Shown here piece by piece: positions 7,323 through 15,259 of a stretch of 21,381 bases of DNA (positions are counted from its first letter, which is position 1; the number at the start of each line of letters is the position of its first letter). This DNA is from CBDUBU01 sp965365465 (lineage in GTDB: Bacteria; Bacteroidota; Rhodothermia; Rhodothermales; DASSAV01). The translations under genes and the position numbers were made by a program. The notes under the pieces are model-generated. The model had not been told where the DNA came from. It made no database searches and worked only from the letters and a program-made list of their open reading frames with translations. The stretch is from positions 1-21,381 of the forward strand of contig CBDUBU010000031.1 in the NCBI GenBank assembly GCA_965365465.1. Direction: 5' to 3'.

Positions 7323-8218
7323 TGGGCGATCAGGAGACGGCCCGCAGACGCGCCGAGCGCTGCCGGAAAGGCCAGCACCACTGTCTCCGAGACCATGGTT
7401 AAATAATCAGCGCCGTTGAAGCGCCCGAAAAACCAGAGCATGAAGGCCGAACTAGCCAGCGCAACTCCATACATCATAACGATCCCGGCAGCGATGTCAA
7501 AGGGACCCCGGGCAGCTTGGAGCAGGTGGCCGGAGCCGCGAAATTCACTGTAGTACAGGATTAGCGCGCCGGCGAGAAGCGAGAGAAGCACGATCCCGAT
7601 CAGTTTCCAGACCGATGCTTCTACCCCGATGACCACCACCTCTTCCGTGGGCGCTACGTTCGAGGCCACGAGCACGGCGCCGCAGGCAGCCATTACCACG
7701 GAACGGAGGGGGTGTAAGTGTGGCTCCTCGTCTGACTTCCCCGACTTCCGGGCCGCCTCCGGGCCGCTGCGCTGGCCTGCATCTGAACCGTCGTCCGAGT
7801 CTTCCTCGTCATCACCACTCATCCCCAGTTGCGAGGATCCTACCGACACGCCGATCGCCACCATCATGCCTTCGATGATGATCTTGCCCATGATTTCCTC
7901 TGAACCCATATCGGACGTAATGCGCCCCAGGAGCCACAGAAGGAAAGCGGCCGTCAGCAGGCCTAGCCCAGCCTCTTCGAGCGAATCGAAAATCACATCG
8001 CGAAAGTCGATGTCTTCATGGATGCCTACAAACTGGTTGTAGCCCAACAGCAGAACCAGCATGACGAGCACGTAAACGATCAGCCTGCCGGGTTGTGAGA
8101 GAAAGCCTGACCACCAGACCTCCATCGTATAGAGCAGGGGCAGGCTGAACAACAACCCTCCCGCCAGGCCCCGCCCGTATTCTTTCAGGGATTGTGATAC
8201 AGGTCTCTCTTGCGACAT
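7319..8218 (-). CDS. TIGR02587-like (DUF2391-type) integral membrane protein
   Basis: This 299-residue protein contains about seven hydrophobic segments, for example GLAGGLLFSLPLLYTMEVWW (about 18-37), LIVYVLVMLVLLLGY (about 46-60), LIGIVLLSLLAGALILYY (about 212-229) and two more near the C-terminus. The early motif LLYTMEVWW and the paired small gene downstream identify the TIGR02587 family, which I recall as covered by Pfam DUF2391. Residues about 132-168 form an acidic, Ser/Gly-rich hydrophilic loop (GDDEEDSDDGSDAG, then a basic stretch and PHLHP). This may be an insertion relative to the roughly 270-residue family length. Divergent uppP lies 228 bp away. The biochemical role is unknown; transport or envelope stress are guesses only. 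Confidence 0.75.
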   Translation of the reverse strand: MSQERPVSQSLKEYGRGLAGGLLFSLPLLYTMEVWWSGFLSQPGRLIVYVLVMLVLLLGYNQFVGIHEDIDFRDVIFDSLEEAGLGLLTAAFLLWLLGRITSDMGSEEIMGKIIIEGMMVAIGVSVGSSQLGMSGDDEEDSDDGSDAGQRSGPEAARKSGKSDEEPHLHPLRSVVMAACGAVLVASNVAPTEEVVVIGVEASVWKLIGIVLLSLLAGALILYYSEFRGSGHLLQAARGPFDIAAGIVMMYGVALASSAFMLWFFGRFNGADYLTMVSETVVLAFPAALGASAGRLLIAQ

Positions 8219-8446
8219 GAGCGTCCGCCCCGACAGCGGTAAGGGTCGTAGGATGCCATCCGAATATCGGATAAAAAATGCTTACCTGCTACGCCGTCAT
8301 TATCCCGGCGCCACAGACGGGAATACGGCGGCAGGTTTCTTTCCCCCTTGCCTGCGCGTATCTTGCCATGCATTTTTCCCAGGACGCACATCAGCGTCGG
8401 GCATAAACGCAAGCATCCCTGGTTTTGATCTGCTTTCTGGTGACGC

Positions 8447-9256
8447 ATGGACTTTCTGTTGTTTATAAAGGTTCTGATTCTCGGACTGGTAGAAGGCGCT
8501 ACCGAGTTTATCCCGGTTTCTTCCACCGGCCATCTCATCATCGTAGAAGACTGGCTGAATTACACAGGCGATCAGGCCAAGACGTTCTCCATCTTCATCC
8601 AGTTGGGCGCTATTCTCGCCATCCTGTTGCTGTACCGGGAAAAGGTGTTCAAGGTGGTGCGTACGCTGCCTGGCTCGCAGACGAGCCAGCGGTTTGCGCT
8701 GAACATCATCGTGGCTTTCTTTCCTGCAGCGCTGGTAGGACTGCTTACCCATGACTGGATCAAGGCCTACCTGTTTAGTCCGCTCACCGTTGCGGGCGCA
8801 CTGGTTGTGGGCGGCATCGCCATTCTCGTCATCGAGCGCTGGCAACCTGCTACGCGCATCGAGGAGGTGGATGACCTGCCCGTCCTGACGGCGCTATGGA
8901 TCGGGGTGGCGCAGGTGCTTGCCCTGTTTCCCGGCGTCTCCCGATCCGGAGCAACCATTCTGGGCGCCTATTCCCTCGGCCTCTCGCGGCAGGCAGCCAC
9001 CGAGTTCTCCTTTTTCCTGGCAATCCCTGTCATGTTTGCCGCCACCCTCTTCGACCTGTGGGGGAGCCGGGACATCCTGACCGGAAACGACGTTCCTGTC
9101 TTTGCCGTCGGCTTCATCGTCTCGTTTCTATCAGCGCTGATCGTGGTGCGGGCCTTTATCGCTTTTGTCTCCCGCAGCGATTTCCGACCGTTTGCCTGGT
9201 ACCGGATTGTCTTCGGATTGCTGCTTTTGGCCTACTACGGATTCTTCCACAGGTAG
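8447..9256 (+). CDS. uppP: Undecaprenyl-diphosphatase UppP (BacA family)
   Basis: UppP removes a phosphate from undecaprenyl diphosphate to regenerate the lipid carrier for peptidoglycan and surface polysaccharide synthesis. It can raise bacitracin resistance. The 269-residue length is normal. The first signature EGATEFIPVSSTGH (16-29) carries the catalytic Glu and His residues, and the second, FPGVSRSGAT (161-170), carries the essential Arg166. Several hydrophobic helices span the rest of the protein, placing it in the cytoplasmic membrane. The ATG at 8447 immediately precedes the first helix, as in the family, and has only a weak GGTGA-like ribosome site. It is divergent from the TIGR02587/02588 pair. 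Identification is secure. Confidence 0.97.
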   Translation: MDFLLFIKVLILGLVEGATEFIPVSSTGHLIIVEDWLNYTGDQAKTFSIFIQLGAILAILLLYREKVFKVVRTLPGSQTSQRFALNIIVAFFPAALVGLLTHDWIKAYLFSPLTVAGALVVGGIAILVIERWQPATRIEEVDDLPVLTALWIGVAQVLALFPGVSRSGATILGAYSLGLSRQAATEFSFFLAIPVMFAATLFDLWGSRDILTGNDVPVFAVGFIVSFLSALIVVRAFIAFVSRSDFRPFAWYRIVFGLLLLAYYGFFHR

Positions 9257-9564
9257 GAGCACCCGGCAGAACGCCTCCGAAGTGGATCGGCGGAAAAGAC
9301 GAACGGCCGCGCACTTATACCATTTAATACCGAACGGATCGCACGCATACGTGAGGCCATTCTGGGCGATGGCTTGCAAGCGTCTTGCCCACACGAGTCA
9401 TCCGGCAGCATCGGACATGATATTTTTTCTTAAAATGACAGCGTTATGGACAGGGCCGGATCCCTGTTTCCACGGAACACCAATGCCGGAACAGTTCGTT
9501 CCAGACCATGTGATTGCCGGGAAACCATAGCTATCCTGAACGACCTGACCAGCCGTCAAAAACC
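9257..9564 (+). other. Intergenic leader region before the GH127 gene
   Basis: No gene is seen in these 308 bp. The region holds a perfect 10-bp palindrome (GCTTGCAAGC, about 9372-9381), an AT-rich patch (about 9418-9437) suitable for a promoter, and two short hairpins near 9455-9505. The downstream reading frame extends back to a TTG at 9514, but that extension has no signal-like or domain features, so it is treated as non-coding. Confidence 0.35.
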
Positions 9565-11487
9565 ATGAGCAACTCCTGGGGCAGAAGAGCCTTTTTGAAA
9601 ACCATGTCTGCCGCCACGGGGGCGTGCGCCATCGGGATGCCTGCGGCGGGTTACGCCGGGAATTATACGCCGGTCCAACCGGTGGATGCCTTTCGTCGTG
9701 TTCCGCTGCACGATATAAAGTTGGGTGGCTATGTGGGCGGCAGAATCGATTCATGCATCGAGAACAGGATCAAGGCTCAGGACGTGCGCGAACTGATCCT
9801 TCCCTTCGAGACGCGCCCCGACACCTGGTGCTGGACGAGCGAATTCTGGGGCAAATGGTTCACGTCGGCAGCTTCAGCCTTTGCGTACACGCAAGACCCT
9901 GAACTGCGTCGCTTGCTGGATGCCGCCGTTCGCGGATTGCTGGCTACGCAGACCCCCGATGGGTATATCGGCGCCTACAATGAGCAGAACCGGCTTTCTC
10001 ACTGGGATGTCTGGGGCCGCAAGTACAGCTTGCTGGGCCTTCTGGACTACTATGACCTCACGGGGGATGCCGCCACGCTGGAGGGCGCTGTCCGCCTGGC
10101 CGACCACCTGATGACGGAGGTGGGACCGGGGAAAGCAGACATCGTGCGGATAGGTCTTTATCGGGGGATGCCGAGCAGTTCCATTCTGGAACCCATCGTC
10201 CGGCTATATCGCCTGACGAACCAGAGCCGCTACCTCGATTTTGCCCGCTACATCGTGGCGCAGTGGACAACGCCGGGCGCCCCGGATCTCATTGGAAAGG
10301 CGCTTGCGGAAGTCCCTGTGGGCGAGCGGTTCCCCCAGCCGGAAGCGTGGTGGACCTGGGAGAACGGCCAGAAGGCGTACGAGATGATGTCTTGCTATGA
10401 AGGGCTGCTGGAGTTGTACCGGGAAACAGGCGCCCCTGAGTACCGTGAAGCAGTCATCCGGGCCTTTGAGAACATACGCGACACCGAAATCACCATAGCC
10501 GGGGCCGGCGCAAGCCTGGAATGCTGGTATAGCGGCAAAGTGCGGCAGACAGAGCCGGCGCTGCACATGATGGAAACCTGCGTCACCATGACGTGGATGA
10601 AGTTCTGCGAAAACCTGCTCCGCCTCACCGGCGATCCGGCCTTTGCGGATGAAATCGAGCGCAGCGCCTACAATGCCTTGCTCGGAGCTATGACGCCGGA
10701 TGGAAGCACGTTTTCAAAGTACAGCCCGCTGTCAGGCGTTCGGGAGCTTGGCGAAAACCAGTGTGATACGACGCTGAACTGCTGCATCGCAAACGGCCCC
10801 AGGGCTATGATGCTTCTGCCACAGGCAGCAGTGATGACAGATGAAGCCGGACCCGTCGTGAATCTGTACATCGAAGGGACTGCTCAGGTCCCGCTGCCGT
10901 CCGGAAACAGCATGGCGCTTCAGCAGCAGACGAACTACCCGGAATCAGGAGATGTTGCGATTCGGCTCCATATGGACAGGGCGGAACGCTTCCCGCTGCG
11001 CCTTCGCGTCCCTGCGTGGAGCGCCCGGACAGAGATCGTCGTCAACGGGCAGGCTGTCGCGTCGCCGGAGCCGGGCCGTTATGCCGTTCTGGAGCGCGAA
11101 TGGGCGCCCGATGACCTCGTGCAGATGCGCCTGGACGTGCGGGGACGGCTGGTCCGATCACCGGGCGCCCGGCACGTTCACCTTGCGGTCCTGCGCGGTC
11201 CTGTGGTTCTGGCGCGTGATGCCCGGTTGGGGCAGGAGTCGATCGGTGCTCCGGTTCCTCATGTACCGGAGGGTGAAGACGCTCTCAAACTGGAGCGCAT
11301 GACGGAAGGGGCGCCGGAGGGCGCATGGATGGCTTTCCGCGCCACGCTGGACGGAGGGCCCGCCGCTGAAGAACAGGCCCGGCTCTCCTTGATGGATTAC
11401 AGTTCTGCAGGCAACACCTGGTCGGATGCATCGCGTTTCCGGGTGTGGATGCCCCGTCTTCTCGATCCGTCGAAGGAGCAGGCGTAG
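9565..11487 (+). CDS. GH127 / DUF1680 family glycoside hydrolase, Tat-exported
   Basis: The 640-residue product starts MSNSWGRRAFLKTM, a twin-arginine signal (RRAFLK) with a hydrophobic stretch to about residue 33, so it should be exported folded. The body matches the DUF1680 alpha/alpha-barrel (FWGKWFTSAASAF, TPDGYIGAY, WDVWGRKYSLLGLLDYY). The GH127 zinc/cysteine site is visible: ETC gives Glu337 and Cys339, and NCC gives Cys406 and Cys407. These correspond to Glu338, Cys340, Cys417 and Cys418 of the Bifidobacterium beta-L-arabinofuranosidase HypBA1. A C-terminal beta domain with RVPAWS and LRGPVVLARD follows. The likely reaction is release of beta-L-arabinofuranose or a related sugar; related families (GH137, GH142, GH146) are alternatives. 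I chose the ATG at 9565 because it begins the Tat signal. Confidence 0.88.
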   Translation: MSNSWGRRAFLKTMSAATGACAIGMPAAGYAGNYTPVQPVDAFRRVPLHDIKLGGYVGGRIDSCIENRIKAQDVRELILPFETRPDTWCWTSEFWGKWFTSAASAFAYTQDPELRRLLDAAVRGLLATQTPDGYIGAYNEQNRLSHWDVWGRKYSLLGLLDYYDLTGDAATLEGAVRLADHLMTEVGPGKADIVRIGLYRGMPSSSILEPIVRLYRLTNQSRYLDFARYIVAQWTTPGAPDLIGKALAEVPVGERFPQPEAWWTWENGQKAYEMMSCYEGLLELYRETGAPEYREAVIRAFENIRDTEITIAGAGASLECWYSGKVRQTEPALHMMETCVTMTWMKFCENLLRLTGDPAFADEIERSAYNALLGAMTPDGSTFSKYSPLSGVRELGENQCDTTLNCCIANGPRAMMLLPQAAVMTDEAGPVVNLYIEGTAQVPLPSGNSMALQQQTNYPESGDVAIRLHMDRAERFPLRLRVPAWSARTEIVVNGQAVASPEPGRYAVLEREWAPDDLVQMRLDVRGRLVRSPGARHVHLAVLRGPVVLARDARLGQESIGAPVPHVPEGEDALKLERMTEGAPEGAWMAFRATLDGGPAAEEQARLSLMDYSSAGNTWSDASRFRVWMPRLLDPSKEQA

Positions 11488-11601
11488 GGACAGCTTTTCT
11501 CTTTCTGTTGCCAACAGACGGTCTCCAGATACACGGAAGGCGGATAAGCGATCCGGTATGCAATTTGTGCCCCTGTGGGGGATGCACGGAATCTTCGTCT
11601 T

Positions 11602-11628
11602 GCTCCGGCGCAACTCTGGCGCCGGAGC
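11602..11628 (+). terminator. Strong GC hairpin after the GH127 gene
   Basis: GCTCCGGCGC (11602-11611) pairs perfectly with GCGCCGGAGC (11619-11628) across a 7-nt loop, 114 bp past the GH127 stop. No T-run follows, so it may be a pause, RNA-stability or Rho-assisted structure rather than a classic intrinsic terminator. Confidence 0.5.
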
Positions 11629-11654
11629 GCCGTACGCCTTGCAGTCCGGTTTAA

Positions 11655-11674
11655 CCATAGAATGACTTCTATGG
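11655..11674 (+). promoter_or_regulatory. Tight hairpin just upstream of the DoxX-like gene
   Basis: CCATAGAA (11655-11662) and TTCTATGG (11667-11674) form a perfect 8-bp stem with a TGAC tetraloop, ending 34 bp before the ATG of the next gene. It could be an operator palindrome or part of the mRNA leader. It could also end transcription together with the upstream GC hairpin. Confidence 0.4.
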
Positions 11675-11708
11675 GCGTCAGCCGCGTGCTGCGCCTGCTT
11701 ATAGATCC

Positions 11709-12155
11709 ATGAAAAAGAACCATGTGCATTTTCTGATCCGCGTTCTGGTAGCTGTCGCTGTGCTTGCGGCAACGTGGCGCATGGCCGTCGGTTTCGGAGA
11801 CGTGCGTGCGGAAATGGTTTCGTTTGGCTTTCCCCGTCCGAATGTGCCTTTGCTCATATCGCTGGGCGCCGGCTTTCTGGGCGGCCTCGCGCTGCTTATC
11901 GGGTTGAATGTACGCGCTGCCATTCTCCTCGTTGCAGCGATGCTGCTGCCCCCGCTCGCCATGCTGGACGCGCTGTATTCGGGAAACACGTACGGCAACC
12001 TGCAAGGCATGGTGCAATTGCTGCGGGTGCTTGAAGTGCCTGCGCTGCTGGCCGGATTTCTGTGGCTGCTCTCGGAAGGCCCCGGCCCCTGGTCGGTCAG
12101 CCTGCTGCGCCGACGCGACTGCGAGGATGCGGCCATCCCTGGTCTGGAATGTTGA
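11709..12155 (+). CDS. DoxX-like small integral membrane protein
   Basis: The 148-residue protein has four hydrophobic helices (about 8-25, 45-65, 68-86 and 105-122) with short loops. The first helix is followed by MAVGFGDVRAEMVSFGFPRPN, and GAGFLGGLALLIG opens the second, the usual DoxX/DoxD-like pattern. Members are membrane proteins of varied role, some tied to thiol and redox homeostasis; no specific activity can be assigned here. The ATG at 11709 precedes a Lys-rich start (MKKNH) and has no clear Shine-Dalgarno. It lies 212 bp upstream of the histidine kinase on the same strand, but a shared transcript is uncertain. Confidence 0.7.
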   Translation: MKKNHVHFLIRVLVAVAVLAATWRMAVGFGDVRAEMVSFGFPRPNVPLLISLGAGFLGGLALLIGLNVRAAILLVAAMLLPPLAMLDALYSGNTYGNLQGMVQLLRVLEVPALLAGFLWLLSEGPGPWSVSLLRRRDCEDAAIPGLEC

Positions 12156-12211
12156 CTCTCCCTTCAGAGGGCCTGTTTATAACAGAGACGATACATTCCT
12201 GTGATGCCTTT

Positions 12212-12363
12212 GAGGTGATCGAACGCTACCTTGACGGATCGTCCTGCCGCTTGCTCCTACACAGCGAATCATGAAAGGAAGCAGGGAACGGACGGCTACC
12301 CGATCCCTGTCCTGATCGTTGTAGAGAGGAGGCAAGTGTGACCTGGAGTTAAACGATCACCTC
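12212..12363 (+). promoter_or_regulatory. Distant 10-bp complementary arms in the kinase 5' region
   Basis: GAGGTGATCG (12212-12221) is exactly complementary to CGATCACCTC (12354-12363). The second arm ends 4 bp before the kinase ATG. An AGGAGG (about 12327-12332) lies between the arms but is too far from the ATG to serve it, and it could pair with the CCTCC in the second arm. This may be a long-range leader structure that controls start access, or chance. Confidence 0.2.
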
Positions 12364-12367
12364 CCCC

Positions 12368-14563
12368 ATGGAGCGCAGTTACAGTCCCCCGGCAACGTCA
12401 ATTCTGGAAAGCATCAGCGACGGTCTCGTACATCTGGACTCGTCCTGGCGCTACACGTACGTCAATCAGGCTGCTTCCGACTTGCTGAGGGCGCCTGCGG
12501 TGGATCTGATCGGGCAGACCATCTGGGAAGCCTTTCCTTCCAGCCGCAGGGAAGCTGTTTCCATGCCCTTGCATCGCGCCATGGAACTGCGCGAGCCGGC
12601 TCACTTCGAAATCAGAGACGAGAAAGCAAATCGCTGGTTTGAATGCCACGCTCATCCTGCTCGAGACGGCATCTCCATCTATTTCCGCGACATCAGCGAG
12701 CAAAAAAAGGCAGAGGAAGCGCTTCTGGAAAGCGAGGAGCGATTCCGGACGCTGGCCGACGTGGCGCCCGTACTGATCTGGTTGTCGGACACCGACAAAA
12801 GGTGCGTCTATTTCAACAAACCCTGGCTGGAGTTTACCGGGAGAACCCTCGAAGAAGAAGTCGGCTTTGGCTGGAGTGAAGGCGTTCATCCGGACGACAT
12901 GGACCGGTGCCTGCGCATCTACATGGAAGCCTTCGACCAGCGCGAAACGTTTCAGATGGAATACCGCCTCCGGCGCCACGACGGCGAATACCGCTGGCTG
13001 CTCGACACCGGGACGCCCCGCTTTGATGCGGCCGGCCGGTTTATCGGCTACGTCGGCTCCTGCACCGACATTCACGAGCGCCGCCATGCCGAAGAACAAT
13101 CAGCTTTCCTGGCGGAAGCAGGGGCTATTCTTGCGTCTTCGCTTGATTATGAAGCAACCCTGCAATCAGTGGCTCGCTTGATGGTTCCACGTCTGGCTGA
13201 CTGGTGCGCCGTGGACATTGCAGGACCCGATGGCAGCATCCGCCAGGTTGCCGTTGCTCATGTGGAGGAGGCAAAAGCTGAATGGGCGCGGCGGCTCCGC
13301 CGCAAGTATCCTCCCAACCCCGAAGCATCGCAGGGGTTGCACTGCGTCATCCATACCGGAAAGCCTGAGATTTACCCGGAGATAACTGACGAGATGCTGG
13401 CGCGGAGCGCGCTCGATCAAGAGCACCTGCGCATCCTCAAGGAGATCGGCTTCCGGTCAGCCATGATCGTTCCGCTTTGCGTCCGCGACCAGACCCTCGG
13501 AGCGATAACGTTCGTCTGGTCTGATTCGGACCGGCGTTACGACCAGGCCGATCTTCATTTTGCAGAGGATCTCGCGCGGCGTGCGGCGGTTGCCGTTGAA
13601 AATGCGCTGCTTTTCAGGGAGGCCCGGACAACGCAAGACCAACTCCGGGCGCTGAACCTCTCCCTGGAAGAACGTGTGGCCGAACGCACCGAAGCGCTGA
13701 CGAGCCTGAATGAGCACTTGCTGAAAGAGGTGAAAGAACGGGAAGCAGCGCAGGAAGCTCTGGCGCACGCCAACAGTCTCCTTGCGCAACGGAATCAGGA
13801 ATTGCAAGACTTCGCCTATGTGGCCTCGCACGACTTGCAGGAGCCGCTGCGTAAGGTTCGCACGTTTGCGGGACTTCTCGCAAGAGAGTACACGGATCGC
13901 CTTGACGAACATGGCCTGATGGTGCTGGACCGACTGGAAAATGCTGCTGCCCGGATGAGCACGCTCATTACCGATTTGCTGACTTTCTCGCGCATTGCTA
14001 CCCGTGGCCTCGGTTTTGAACCTGTCAGCCTACATCATATTGCGGAGGAAGTGCTGAGCGATCTGGAGGTGAGTCTGGCGGAAACACAGGGGAAAATTGA
14101 ACTGCGCGACCTGCCCATAATCGAAGCCGATCCGCTGCAAATGCGGCAATTGTTACAAAACCTTATCGGTAACGCCCTGAAATTCCACCGCGAAGGCGTC
14201 CATCCGGTTGTCCGCGTTCAGGCAGAGATGACAGATGCTCCCGCCGGCAGCGCCCTGTGCCGGCTCGAAGTAAGAGACAACGGGATTGGGTTTGAGGAAA
14301 AATACCTGGAGCAGATTTTTGCGCCGTTCCATCGCCTGCACAGTCGCGCCCGCTTTCAAGGAACAGGCATGGGGCTGGCGATCTGCAAGCGCATTGCCGA
14401 GCGGCACGGCGGCGCTATCGCAGCCCGGAGCAAACCAGGGGAGGGAAGTGTTTTCGTGGTTACGCTGCCCGCCCGGCAAAACACACCTGAAGAGAACACA
14501 GGGTCGCGTGAACGGATCGACGCCGGCCCCGTGCCTTCCGTCTCCTCTCGATCAGGCCATTAG
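12368..14563 (+). CDS. PAS-PAS-GAF sensor histidine kinase
   Basis: The 731-residue cytoplasmic kinase begins with a PAS domain (about 8-112). A second PAS of the PAS_3 type with PAC segment follows (about 122-240; YRLRRHDGEYRWLLDTGTPRFD). Next are a GAF domain (about 245-416) and a coiled coil (about 418-480). The HisKA helix has the phospho-acceptor His488 in SHDLQEPLRKV, and the ATPase has N-box NLIGNALKF (598-606), DNGIGF (637-642) and GTGMGLAI (665-672). There is no transmembrane helix and no receiver. The H-box with Asp-Leu-Gln-Glu resembles that of phytochrome-like kinases, but no chromophore Cys is evident in the GAF domain. The signal is unknown, and no dedicated response regulator lies beside it. 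Confidence 0.95.
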   Translation: MERSYSPPATSILESISDGLVHLDSSWRYTYVNQAASDLLRAPAVDLIGQTIWEAFPSSRREAVSMPLHRAMELREPAHFEIRDEKANRWFECHAHPARDGISIYFRDISEQKKAEEALLESEERFRTLADVAPVLIWLSDTDKRCVYFNKPWLEFTGRTLEEEVGFGWSEGVHPDDMDRCLRIYMEAFDQRETFQMEYRLRRHDGEYRWLLDTGTPRFDAAGRFIGYVGSCTDIHERRHAEEQSAFLAEAGAILASSLDYEATLQSVARLMVPRLADWCAVDIAGPDGSIRQVAVAHVEEAKAEWARRLRRKYPPNPEASQGLHCVIHTGKPEIYPEITDEMLARSALDQEHLRILKEIGFRSAMIVPLCVRDQTLGAITFVWSDSDRRYDQADLHFAEDLARRAAVAVENALLFREARTTQDQLRALNLSLEERVAERTEALTSLNEHLLKEVKEREAAQEALAHANSLLAQRNQELQDFAYVASHDLQEPLRKVRTFAGLLAREYTDRLDEHGLMVLDRLENAAARMSTLITDLLTFSRIATRGLGFEPVSLHHIAEEVLSDLEVSLAETQGKIELRDLPIIEADPLQMRQLLQNLIGNALKFHREGVHPVVRVQAEMTDAPAGSALCRLEVRDNGIGFEEKYLEQIFAPFHRLHSRARFQGTGMGLAICKRIAERHGGAIAARSKPGEGSVFVVTLPARQNTPEENTGSRERIDAGPVPSVSSRSGH

Positions 14564-14698
14564 CAAGGTCCGTGCGCAGCAGCCAGGGCAGCGCCGCGTG
14601 AGCCGTTCTCAGAGCATAGAGGGTTTCCTTTGTTCGGCCATGAAAAGAACGTTCACAACCGGCACACCGGATAAGGAAGCAGCATTCCCTTACGCAAC

Positions 14699-14738
14699 GT
14701 GTCATCCTGGGCGAGAGCGAAGGATCTATGTCATAGGG
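14699..14738 (+). repeat. Dispersed intergenic repeat, copy A
   Basis: This approximately 40-bp element begins GTGTCATCCTGGGCGAG, continues AGCGAAGGATCT and ends TGTCATAGGG. The inner ATCCT and AGGAT are complementary, giving a small hairpin. From memory, the motif TGTCATCCTGAGC...GCGAAGGATCT is a common dispersed repeat in several bacterial phyla. A diverged second copy lies at 17213-17251, and the similarity continues some 20 bp on either side. Confidence 0.65.
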
Positions 14739-14755
14739 CTAGCAGGCGGTGCGGA

Positions 14756-14820
14756 AAAACATGGCGCGTCGATAAGAATTGGACCTGCCGGCTTATAGCA
14801 CGAGAACCGCGCCATGTTTT
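14756..14820. terminator. 13-bp inverted repeat, possible bidirectional terminator
   Basis: AAAACATGGCGCG (14756-14768) pairs perfectly with CGCGCCATGTTTT (14808-14820). Inside the 39-nt loop, ATAAG and CTTAT can form a second short stem. The structure sits between convergent transcription units, with A/T tracts at the outer stem ends on both strands, as expected for a two-way terminator. It also directly follows repeat copy A, so it may belong to the same mobile or dispersed unit. Confidence 0.5.
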
Positions 14821-14968
14821 CCCTGTGGCCTGGCAGTCTGGTGTAATATCCCTCTGGTCAAGCGGCGCAGAGCCGGTAATTCGTTTCAGTGAAACTACGG
14901 AAGCGCGGCGCTGAAGACAGGCATATCCGATTAGCCCTTCGCCCGCACCACTGCCGACTTATACGCCC

Positions 14969-15259
14969 CTAACTGACCCCCCCGAACTGACGCGCCGAGG
15001 GATACAACGTCAGCACCTCTGCCGTCTCCCCCACTACGACATAGATGATCCTGTACTGCCGGTAGATCAGCTCCCGGATAGAATCGTCGCCAATTTCAGG
15101 CACAACGCGCCCCATACGCGGGAGCGTGCCCAGCCTTGCCGTTGCCTCGAACACGCCGGCCACGAACAGTGGCGCGAAGTCCGGAGCGACCTCTTCGTAG
15201 TATGCCTCGATTGCTTCGAGATCCCGCAGCGCCTGCGGTCGCCAGACGACCTCAGCCAC
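14969..15259 (-). CDS. ParE/RelE-superfamily toxin
   Basis: The 96-residue protein has the ParE layout. Helices come first (RPQALRDLEAIEAYYEEVAPDFAPLFVAGVFEAT), then TLPRMGRVVPEIGDDSIREL, and the C-terminal beta-sheet YRQYRIIYVVVGETAEVLTLYPSAR. Members of the superfamily either poison DNA gyrase (ParE) or cleave mRNA at the ribosome (RelE); sequence alone does not settle which. The start is GTG at 15257-15259, overlapping the antitoxin stop by 8 bp, so translation is coupled and probably weaker than for the antitoxin. The pair should be autoregulated as one transcript, though I could not identify the operator. The toxin fold is well supported; the target is unknown. Confidence 0.88.
   Translation of the reverse strand: MAEVVWRPQALRDLEAIEAYYEEVAPDFAPLFVAGVFEATARLGTLPRMGRVVPEIGDDSIRELIYRQYRIIYVVVGETAEVLTLYPSARQFGGVS

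Larger units (their letters stand above)
14564..14968. other. Non-coding gap between convergent genes, with repeat copy and large inverted repeat
   Basis: These 405 bp separate the kinase (plus) from the ParE-type toxin (minus). They hold copy A of a dispersed repeat (14699-14738) and a 13-bp-arm inverted repeat (14756-14820), but no convincing gene. A 52-codon frame from 14640 runs straight through both repeats and has no ribosome site, so it is not called. Confidence 0.5.

Noticed and set aside
8300..8845. 181-codon minus-strand open frame
   Set aside because: It is antisense to the 5' part of uppP, whose signature motifs are intact, and shows no family features.
9514..9564. TTG-started extension of the GH127 protein
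   Set aside because: It would bury the twin-arginine signal 17 residues from the N-terminus and has no ribosome site. The ATG at 9565 is the better start.
11158..12017. Two overlapping minus-strand frames of about 200 codons
   Set aside because: They are antisense to the GH127 and DoxX-like genes, run through both intergenic hairpins and have no protein-family pattern.
14640..14798. 52-codon plus-strand frame after the kinase
   Set aside because: It runs through the dispersed repeat and into the inverted repeat and lacks a ribosome site.
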